Assembly: GCF_001311985.1 (NCBI RefSeq)
Contig: NZ_BBCJ01000009.1
Location: 1 to 64,000, forward strand
DNA from: Geotalea toluenoxydans JCM 15764
GTDB taxonomy: Bacteria; Desulfobacterota; Desulfuromonadia; Geobacterales; Geobacteraceae
Length of the DNA stretch: 64,000 nucleotides
Direction: 5' to 3'
Part shown: positions 57,403 to 64,000 of the stretch, one piece after another
How positions within the stretch are numbered: position 1 is the stretch's first letter
How the letters are laid out: each line of letters starts with the position of its first letter
Notes under the pieces: model-generated
What the model was told of the DNA's origin: nothing
The model's database searches: none
The model's input: only the letters and a program-made list of their open reading frames with translations
Program-made: the position numbers and the translations under genes

Positions 57403-57420
57403 CCCCCATCAAAAGGGGGG
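57403..57420. repeat. CCCCC/GGGGG inverted repeat after hemW
   Basis: CCCCC-atcaaaa-GGGGGG at the end of the hemW gene, a third member of the C-run/G-run palindromes in this window. It is followed by AAAA on the plus strand, so it is not a plus-strand intrinsic terminator. Confidence 0.45.
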
Positions 57421-57428
57421 AAAATCCC

Positions 57429-57457
57429 TTGACAAAGACTAATCCGGTTGTTATTTT
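57429..57457 (+). promoter_or_regulatory. sigma-70 promoter of the hrcA operon
   Basis: TTGACA at 57429, 17-bp spacer, TATTTT at 57452. The CIRCE element begins 8 bp after the -10, covering the expected transcription start. Confidence 0.75.
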
Positions 57458-57464
57458 GACAGCA

Positions 57465-57491
57465 TTAGCACTCAAATTCTTTGAGTGCTAA
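57465..57491. promoter_or_regulatory. CIRCE element (HrcA operator)
   Basis: Perfect TTAGCACTC-N9-GAGTGCTAA inverted repeat, 22 bp upstream of hrcA and directly after the promoter. HrcA binds CIRCE and represses the heat-shock operon; heat titrates HrcA away through GroEL. Confidence 0.97.
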
Positions 57492-57513
57492 TGTGCTTTA
57501 AAGAGGTACACTT

Positions 57514-58543
57514 ATGGACGAGCAGCTTTCTCCCCGAGGCAGGCAGATTCTCGAAGCGATCATCGAGGATTACATCGTCACGGCGGAGCCGGTCGGCAGC
57601 AGGACCATCACTCGCAGGCACCCCATGTCCCTTTCCCCGGCTACGGTGAGAAATGTCATGTCTGACTTGGAGGAGATGGGTTTTCTCGCTTCGCCTCATA
57701 CTTCAGCCGGGCGTATCCCCACTGACAAAGCTTACCGTTTCTACGTGAATTCGCTCCTGTCGGTGAGGAACATTGGCCGTGACGAGCAGGAGGAGATTCT
57801 CAGGCGCTGTTCCGTGACAGGCAAGGATATGGCGGAGGTGCTCAAGGAAACGAGCCGGATGCTTTCCTCCACCTCCCATTATATGGTATTGTCGTTGCCC
57901 CGCGCTTTGATGCCAACGTTTTCCGTCAGATCGAGTTCGTCAAGCTGGGGAGCAGGCGCTTACTGGCGATCCTCGTTTCTCAGAACGGCACGGTGCAGAA
58001 CCGCATCATCGAAGCGGACGAGGATATACCGGCTGATGACCTGGTTAAGATGTCCAACTATCTGAATGACCTGCTTGAAGGGCTTACCATCGCTCAGGTG
58101 CGGTCAAAGCTTTTGCAGGAGATGCAGAGCGACAAGGCGAAATATGATCGCTTCATGGCCAGGGCATTGGCCCTCTCCACCAAGACGATCGACGAGGATG
58201 TTGCAGAGATTTTCATCGAGGGGCAGGTAAACATCTTTGATCAGCCTGAATTTGCCGATGTGGCGAAGATGAAAGAGATATTCCGCACCTTCGAGAAAAA
58301 AAGCACCATCCTGCAGCTGTTCGATCGGGCCATTGCCGCTGAAGGTGTGCAGATATACATTGGAGCCGAATCCCACCTGAGCGACATGCCGGGAATGAGT
58401 CTCATCACCTCCACCTATGTCACCGGCCAGAATACCCTGGGGGTGCTGGGAGTGGTCGGACCCACGAGAATGGGCTATGCCAAGGTTATTCCCATCGTGA
58501 TTATACGGCAAAGCTGGTGAGCAGGTTGTTGGAGATGGAATAA
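57514..58543 (+). CDS. hrcA: heat-inducible transcription repressor HrcA, frameshifted
   Basis: About 343 residues. N-terminal winged helix ([55 protein letters not shown]), then the GAF-like domain with [15 protein letters not shown] and the C-terminal [26 protein letters not shown]. Frames change near 57895 and 58495; the sequence resumes with the expected [20 protein letters not shown] and ends [14 protein letters not shown]. Its own promoter has a CIRCE element, so it is autoregulated. Confidence 0.92.
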
Positions 58544-58586
58544 ACAACAATTACACTTAAGCACATGGTCAAGGAGATTAACAACA

Positions 58587-59177
58587 GTGGATAAGAAGAA
58601 ACACAGCGCGAGTTCCATCAGCGAAGCTCTCAAGGAAAAGGCTTCGACTGCTGAAGAATCCGAAAAACAAGAAGGCGCGGAATCAGCTGACCTGACTGAA
58701 GCTGAGCCCGATAAGCTGGCAGAGATGGAAAATGCATTAAAAGCTAAAGAAGCTGAGGCAGCGGCAAACTGGGATAAATATCTCCGTGAGCGGGCTGACC
58801 TGGAGAATTACCGGAAAAGGGTGCAGAAGGAGAAGGAAGAGCTGCTCAAGTACGGCAATGAGTCGTTGATTCTTGAGATTCTCCCTGCCATTGATAACAT
58901 GGAGCGTGCCCTTGAGCATGCCAGCGAAGAAAGCATGGCAGCCATCATAGAAGGGATCAAATTGACCTTGAGCATGCTCCAGTCGACCCTGAAGAAATTC
59001 GGTGTCACCCCGGTGCAGTCCGGACCTGGTACCGCTTTCGATCCCGCCTTTCATCAGGCCATGAGCCAGGTGGAGTCCACCGAACAGGAACCCAATACCA
59101 TCGTAGCTGAGTTCCAGAAGGGCTACCTGCTCAATGAGCGGTTGTTGCGGCCGGCCCTGGTCTCGGTGGCGAAGTAA
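58587..59177 (+). CDS. grpE: nucleotide exchange factor GrpE
   Basis: 196 residues, intact. Acidic, disordered N terminus (about 1-45), long helices ([36 protein letters not shown]), then the beta domain with [20 protein letters not shown] and [21 protein letters not shown]. It releases ADP from DnaK. The start is GTG at 58587, with AAGGAG 11 nt upstream. Confidence 0.94.
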   Translation: MDKKKHSASSISEALKEKASTAEESEKQEGAESADLTEAEPDKLAEMENALKAKEAEAAANWDKYLRERADLENYRKRVQKEKEELLKYGNESLILEILPAIDNMERALEHASEESMAAIIEGIKLTLSMLQSTLKKFGVTPVQSGPGTAFDPAFHQAMSQVESTEQEPNTIVAEFQKGYLLNERLLRPALVSVAK

Positions 59178-59186
59178 AAAGAGCAG

Positions 59187-59271
59187 GTTCGAGGTGCAAT
59201 GTTCGAGATTCGACGTTAAAAGCCCGAACCCCGAACCCCGAACTCCGAACTTCGAACTTCGAACTTTTTTT
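59187..59271 (+). repeat. heptamer repeats forming a long hairpin with T-run, between grpE and dnaK
   Basis: Six consecutive heptamers of the form (C/T)(C/T)CGAAC lie at 59223-59264, ending in seven T. Upstream, GTTCGAG-like units at 59187, 59201 and 59208, phased in multiples of 7, are complementary to them, so the RNA can form a long imperfect hairpin ending in U7, like an intrinsic terminator. Similar GAAC-rich arrays may occur elsewhere, but I see only this one here. Confidence 0.6.
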
Positions 59272-59339
59272 ACCTGTCCCCTTGCTTTTGCCGGTGATGA
59301 CTAGCTTTTAGATACAGATATTCAAAAGGAGGAGTTTAA

Positions 59340-61248
59340 ATGAGCAAAGTTATAGGAATAGACCTGGGAACCACCAACTCCTGCGTCGCAATCATGGAGG
59401 GTGGCGAACCCATTGTTATAGCCAATGCCGAAGGGAGCCGCACAACCCCTTCAATGGTGGCAATCACCGACAGCGGTGAGCGTCTGGTCGGCCAGCAGGC
59501 CAAGCGCCAGGCGGTAACCAACCCGGAGAACACCCTCTTTGCCATCAAGCGTCTTATCGGCCGCAAGTTCGAATCGGAGGCTGTGAAAAAAGACATTGCC
59601 ATCTCTCCCTTCAAGATCGTCAAGGCCGATAATGCCGATGCCTGGGTGGAGGTACGGGGGCAGAAATATTCACCTCCCGAAATTTCGGCCATGGTACTGC
59701 AGAAAATGAAGAAAACCGCCGAGGATTACCTGGGTGAGACCGTGACCGATGCGGTCATTACCGTACCGGCGTATTTCGATGACTCCCAGCGCCAGGCCAC
59801 CAAGGATGCCGGCAAGATAGCCGGCCTGAACGTGTTGCGTATCATTAACGAGCCGACTGCGGCCGCTCTTGCCTATGGCCTGGACAAGAAGAAGGACGAG
59901 AAAATCGCCGTTTTCGACCTGGGTGGCGGTACTTTCGATATTTCCATTCTTGAACTGGGAGAAGGGGTTTTCGAGGTTAAGTCCACCAATGGGGATACCT
60001 TCCTTGGGGGTGAGGATTTCGACCAGAACGTCATCGACTGGATTGCCGACGAATTCAAAAAGGATCAGGGTATCGACCTCAGGAATGACAAAATGGCACT
60101 GCAGCGTCTGAAAGAGGCTGCAGAGAAGGCCAAGTGCGAGCTTTCCTCATCCATGGAGACCGATATCAACCTGCCGTTCATCACCGCCGATGCCAGTGGC
60201 CCAAAGCATCTCAACCTGAAGCTTACCCGGGCAAAACTGGAAGCGATCTGCGCCAACCTCATCGACAAGCTGGAAGGCCCGTGCCGTACCGCCCTCAAGG
60301 ATGCGGGGCTTTCTCCCAGCGACATCGACGAGGTGATTCTGGTCGGCGGCATGACCCGTATGCCAATCGTTCAGAAAAGAGTCCAGGACATCTTCGGCAA
60401 GGTGCCCAACCGGGGCGTCAATCCTGACGAAGTTGTGGCCATCGGTGCTGCTATCCAGGGTGGAGTGCTCAAGGGTGACGTGAAGGACGTGCTGCTTCTG
60501 GACGTAACGCCGCTTTCCCTTGGTATCGAGACCTTGGGCGGGGTTATGACCAGGCTGATCGAGAAGAACTCCACTATTCCCTGCCGCAAGAGCCAGATCT
60601 TCTCCACTGCCGCCGATAACCAGCCGGCAGTGAGCATCCATGTTCTCCAGGGCGAAAGGGAAATGGCCGGCGACAACAAGACCCTTGGCAACTTCGAATT
60701 GACCGGCATTCCCGCTGCACCCCGCGGTGTACCCCAGATCGAGGTCACTTTCGACATCGACGCCAACGGCATCGTTCACGTTTCGGCCAAGGATCTGGCA
60801 CCGGCAAGGAGCAGTCGATCCGCATCACCGCATCTTCCGGTCTTTCCAAGGAAGAGATCGACAAGATGGTCCGCGAAGCAGAATCACATGCCTCAGAGGA
60901 CAAGAAGAAGCGAGAGCTCATCGAAGCCCGCAACCAGGCCGACAGCCTTGCCTATTCAACTGAAAAATCCCTCAGCGAATTCGGCGACAAGATCGATGCT
61001 GCCGAGAAACAGAAAATCGAGGAGGGACTGGCAGCCCTGAAAAAGGCCATGGAAGGCAACGACGCTGATGCCATCAAGAAGGCGAGCGACGAATTGATGC
61101 AGGCTTCCCATAAACTTGCCGAGCAGTCTACGCCAAGGCCCAGCCCGCCGGCGAGGAACAGGCAGGTGCTGCAGCCCACGAAGGTGAAGCAAAAGGGGAA
61201 AAGGTCGTCGATGCCGACTTCGAGGAAGTGAAGGAAGACAAGAAATAG
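59340..61248 (+). CDS. dnaK: chaperone DnaK (Hsp70), frameshifted
   Basis: About 636 residues. The ATPase domain opens with [18 protein letters not shown] and contains [46 protein letters not shown] and LVGGMTRMP; the substrate domain follows with [17 protein letters not shown] and [16 protein letters not shown]. After a frame change near 60800 the lid continues ([19 protein letters not shown]), with a second change near 61130 before the end [14 protein letters not shown]. Hsp70 is essential for growth under stress, so the breaks are most likely sequence errors. RBS AAAGGAGG 7 nt before the ATG. Confidence 0.95.
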
Positions 61249-61316
61249 ACCGGCTGCTACCTGCCCGGTTTAAAAATAGGGGCGACGCTTGCGTTCGCCC
61301 CTATACGTATTTATGA

Positions 61317-61482
61317 AAGGACTCTTTTCCGCTCTGGCGCTGTCAATCGGCGGTCTCGCCTGTGCGACATACTCATCCTCTCTTCTATCTTCCTCTGGGA
61401 GAGAGATAGAGAGAGGGTCCGTACGTCTCCGGGCAATTCCTCCATTTCCTTGCCGGAACAAAAAATCTCCTTTCGAGGCTAC
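61317..61482. repeat. dispersed intergenic repeat, copy C, with nested hairpin
   Basis: Matches the central and right parts of copies A and B (CTCTTTTCCGCTCTGGCGCTG, then TGTGCGACATAC, GTACGTCTCC and CTTGCCGGAACAAAAAATC). The loop of the central palindrome is interrupted by about 45 bp that itself form a hairpin: CCTCTCTTCTATCT-type left arm and AGATAGAGAGAGG right arm (61378-61421). The terminal GTTTCC inverted repeats are eroded. It lies between dnaK and dnaJ, inside the operon. Confidence 0.7.
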
Positions 61483-61507
61483 TTAAAAAGGGAAAAGGAA
61501 GGATAAC

Positions 61508-62626
61508 TTGGCAAACGGTGATAAACGCGACTATTACGAGGTGCTGGAGGTACACCGAAACGCCTCTGAAACCGAGATCAAGAAGGCATACCGGCGTCTG
61601 GCAATTCAGCATCACCCCGACAAGAATCCCGGGGACAAGGCGGCGGAAGACAGATTCAAGGAACTGACGGAAGCTTACGAAGTGCTCTCCGACTCGCAGA
61701 AAAGGGCTACCTACGACCAATTTGGCCATGCCGGCATGGCTGGGGGTGGATTTTCCTCCGGCGGCTTCGGTTTCGGAGCCGGTTCCCCCTTCGGTGACAT
61801 CTTTGGTGATATCTTTGGCGATGTCTTCGGCGGCAGGCCGCGCAGCCGCGGCAAGCGTGGAGATGACCTGCTCTACAACATGGAGATAACCTTTGAAGAG
61901 GCTGCCTTCGGCGTCGAGAGGAAGGTAGAGGTCCCCTATGCAAAGCGATGCGAAAGTTGCGGCGGCAGCGGCGCCAAAGCCGGTACTGAGCCTAAAACCT
62001 GCCCCACCTGCCGTGGTGCCGGCCAAGTCCGTTTTCAGCAGGGCTTCTTCAGCGTCAGTAAAACCTGTAGCCATTGTAACGGGGAAGGAAAAGTGGTGGA
62101 AAATCCTTGCCCCGATTGCCGCGGAGCCGGCACGGTCAGGGACAAGAAGACTTTGTCGGTGAAGGTTCCGGCCGGGGTCGAAACGGGCAATCGGCTCAAG
62201 CTTTCCGGCGAGGGGGGCCAAGGTTCCAAGGGGGGCGCAAATGGCGATCTGTATGTGGCCCTTGCCGTCAAAGAGCACTCCATCTTCAAACGGGAAAACA
62301 ATGACGTTATCTGCGAGATCCCCATCAGCTATACCCAGGCTGCCCTGGGTTGCGAGTTGGAAATTCCCACCCTGGACGGCAAGGCCAGTCTGAAAATACC
62401 GGAGGGTACCCAGTCGGGGAAGCTGTTCCGCATTCGTGGCAAGGGAATTCAGGTGCTGCAGGGATACGGCAGGGGAGATCACCTGGTCATAATCAAGGTG
62501 GAAACGCCGACCAATCTGACCAAGCAGCAAAAGGAACTGTTGGAAGAGTTTGCCAGGATCAGCGGCGAGGATGTGAACCCCATGCGGAAAAACTTCTTTT
62601 CCAAGGTTATGGACCTGCTCCATTGA
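61508..62626 (+). CDS. dnaJ: chaperone DnaJ (Hsp40)
   Basis: 372 residues, intact. J domain with HHPDKNPG, a Gly/Phe-rich linker (about 75-110), four zinc-finger repeats [24 protein letters not shown] and CPDCRGAG, and the C-terminal substrate domain. It delivers clients to DnaK and stimulates its ATPase. The start is TTG at 61508, with AAGGAAGG 6 nt upstream. The gap from dnaK is 259 bp and is filled by repeat copy C, so this pair may be less tightly coupled than usual. Confidence 0.95.
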   Translation: MANGDKRDYYEVLEVHRNASETEIKKAYRRLAIQHHPDKNPGDKAAEDRFKELTEAYEVLSDSQKRATYDQFGHAGMAGGGFSSGGFGFGAGSPFGDIFGDIFGDVFGGRPRSRGKRGDDLLYNMEITFEEAAFGVERKVEVPYAKRCESCGGSGAKAGTEPKTCPTCRGAGQVRFQQGFFSVSKTCSHCNGEGKVVENPCPDCRGAGTVRDKKTLSVKVPAGVETGNRLKLSGEGGQGSKGGANGDLYVALAVKEHSIFKRENNDVICEIPISYTQAALGCELEIPTLDGKASLKIPEGTQSGKLFRIRGKGIQVLQGYGRGDHLVIIKVETPTNLTKQQKELLEEFARISGEDVNPMRKNFFSKVMDLLH

Positions 62627-62663
62627 ACGGCGTAAGGGGATCAGGCATCAGATCAGGGATGCT

Positions 62664-63187
62664 GTGGCGATTTTCGCCATGGCCATTCTTTGCTTCGCTG
62701 TCTCGCCAGTGTATGCCGGTGGCAGTTATACGGCCAGTACCACTCTGCTGCGCAACCAGGAGTACGGCGATGCCCTGGTGAAAGGCATCAGGAGCGCCCG
62801 CCGTAATGTTATCTTCTCCTTTTACCTGTTCAAGGTCACTGAATCGCGCAACAATCGGCCGGGAACCATCGTTGCCGAGCTGATCAAGGCTGCCCGGCGC
62901 GGCGTCGATGTAACAGTTATCCTGGAAACGAGCAATGATCTAAAAGACAAGCTCAATGATGAAAATCGAAAGACAGCGGCTCTTCTTACCAAAGGAGGAG
63001 TCAAGGTCTTCTTCGATCTGCCCGGCGTAACCAGCATCTTAAAACTGCCGTCATAGACAGCCGTTATGTTTTTATCGGCAGCCACAACCTTACACAGAGC
63101 GCCCTGCAGCACAATAACGAACTTTCGGTCATGATCGATTCTCCGGAGATGGCCGCGGAGATCAAAGCATACCTGAACCGCCTCTGA
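62664..63187 (+). CDS. PLD-family protein with a single HKD motif (Nuc type), one frameshift
   Basis: About 174 residues, exported: the signal region FAMAILCFAVSPVYAG precedes a phospholipase-D fold with one HLKTAVID (HxKx4D) and GSHNLTQSALQHNNELSVMI. One HKD motif and small size match Nuc-type endonucleases, which dimerise to form the site. The frame changes near 63040, immediately before the HKD. Start at GTG 62664; the frame upstream is open to 62622 but has no better start codon. Function, DNA or phospholipid hydrolysis, is open. Confidence 0.75.
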
Positions 63188-63251
63188 CCCTGCTGCGGCT
63201 TCAAATCTCCAGTCATACCCCTTCCACCGCCAGCTGTGCCGATAAAAATAC

Positions 63252-63278
63252 TTGCTTTACCCTATTAAGTGGTATACT
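63252..63278 (+). promoter_or_regulatory. candidate promoter for larB
   Basis: TTGCTT at 63252, 15-bp spacer, TATACT at 63273 with TGG before it (extended -10). It lies about 57 bp upstream of the larB ATG. Confidence 0.5.
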
Positions 63279-63334
63279 TCCACCGTCAATTTTCCACTTC
63301 ATGTCAAACAGCTAACCAATAGCCAAGGCCAACT

Positions 63335-64000
63335 ATGGATCGAGCCGAATTGAAACTCCTGCTGCAAAAGGTGAAAGAAAATCGAATCAATGTTGATGAG
63401 GCGCTGGAGTGCCTCAGGCACCTGCCATACGAGGAACTGGATTGTGCGACGGTGGATCATCACCGTGCCCTGCGCCAGGGTTTTCCCGAGGTCATCTTCG
63501 GCGAAAGCAAATCGGTGGGGCAGATGGAACAGATCATCATCGCCCTTATGGCCAAAGGAAACAATGTCCTGGCAACGCGGATCGATGGGGAAAAGGGAGC
63601 GGTGCTGATGCACAAATTTCCGGCTGCCCGTTATCACAGGGAATCGCGCTGCCTGACCATCGAGCAGAAGCCGGTGGAGGCCAAGGGAGGGGCAAGATCG
63701 TCGTCATTTCTGCAGGCACCTCCGACATGCCTGTTGCCGGAGAAGCAGTGATAACCGCACGGATTATGGGCAACGAAGTGGAAACGCTCTTCGATGTGGG
63801 GGTGGCTGGGCTGCACCGGTTGCTGGCCAGAAAGGAACTGCTCTTTTCCGCCTCGGTAATCATCGTCGTCGCAGGTATGGAAGGGGCCCTCCCTTCGGTT
63901 GTCGGTGGTCTGGTGGACAAGCCGGTCATTGCCGTTCCCACGTCTGTCGGCTACGGGGCGTCCTTCGGCGGGGTCGCAGCCCTGCTTGGCATGCTCAACT
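63335..64000 (+). CDS. larB: nickel pincer cofactor biosynthesis protein LarB, 3' truncated, one frameshift
   Basis: PurE-related carboxylase/hydrolase that converts nicotinic acid adenine dinucleotide for the nickel-pincer nucleotide of lactate racemase and related enzymes. The N terminus has an acidic domain with [20 protein letters not shown] and [16 protein letters not shown]; after a frame change near 63690 the PurE-like domain begins [19 protein letters not shown] and runs through [12 protein letters not shown] and [12 protein letters not shown]. The gene runs off the window, so larC/larE context is unseen. Earlier annotations of this family as NCAIR mutase-related proteins refer to the same fold. 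Confidence 0.85.

Noticed and set aside
59223-59264. CRISPR array or VNTR encoding peptide repeats
   Set aside because: Repeat unit is only 7 bp with no spacers and lies between genes; it is a hairpin arm.
61385-62623. 412-codon minus-strand open frame opposite dnaJ
   Set aside because: dnaJ is complete on the plus strand with all its zinc fingers; the antisense frame has no recognisable features.

Overview
The window looks like a chromosomal segment of a Geobacter-like anaerobe (Desulfuromonadia, Geobacteraceae or close relatives). The assignment rests on gene content and family resemblance, not on a database search: an indolepyruvate:ferredoxin oxidoreductase with a phenylacetate-CoA ligase, a TRAP transporter, a periplasmic two-haem c-type cytochrome, several c-di-GMP signalling proteins, a GEMM-class cyclic-dinucleotide riboswitch, a probable UGA-encoded selenoprotein, the order hemW-hrcA-grpE-dnaK-dnaJ behind a CIRCE element, and a complete tolQRAB-pal-cpoB cluster. 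No rRNA, tRNA, CRISPR array, transposase or phage module was seen.

Layout. 1-5834: the 3' part of one giant surface protein (FN3, TolB-like propeller, CARDB and Ig/OmpL47-like repeats). 5850-12656 (minus): a duplicated cysteine-containing HTH-like protein, a 2-hydroxyacid dehydrogenase, a CstA/BtsT-type carrier with its LytS/LytT-type two-component system, and a CheY-like receiver. 12704-14777: a dispersed repeat, two small membrane proteins and a hairpin-rich spacer. 14778-22015 (plus): iorA-iorB-paaK-dctP-dctQ-dctM-sfsA, which reads as an aromatic 2-oxoacid/organic acid operon. 22221-26698: a c-type cytochrome, a beta-lactamase-fold serine hydrolase and an M23 peptidase. 26860-34379 (minus): an orphan 650-residue protein, a second repeat copy, a cNMP-binding protein, an HD-GYP sensor, a pseudopilin, a MoxR ATPase, a zinc-ribbon protein and ferrochelatase. 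34583-44924: housekeeping and stress genes (cyclase family, RluA, NUDIX, dodecin, SlyD, ferritin-like, quinone reductase, YchJ, NDUFA9-like), a GEMM riboswitch-controlled DUF5684 protein, cardiolipin synthase and the putative selenoprotein. 45228-50378: rsmB, rpe, a diguanylate cyclase, an endonuclease III homologue, nadA, tatA. 50433-55213 (minus): tolQ-tolR-tolA-tolB-pal-cpoB. 55336-64000: nitrilase, hemW, CIRCE, hrcA-grpE-dnaK-dnaJ, a PLD-family protein and the start of larB.

Sequence quality dominates interpretation. About two fifths of the genes, including hrcA, dnaK, nadA and tolB, are broken by single-base frame changes, often at homopolymers, with the rest of the protein intact in another frame. 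I treat these as consensus errors and report one CDS spanning all frames, giving approximate break positions.

Best leads: the in-frame UGA in a UxxC thioredoxin-fold protein with a SECIS-like hairpin; the GEMM riboswitch plus terminator; four phased repeats resembling LytTR sites upstream of cstA; a dispersed repeat with terminal inverted repeats in three copies, one carrying a nested hairpin; and a tandemly duplicated protein with two identical CQLGCF motifs.
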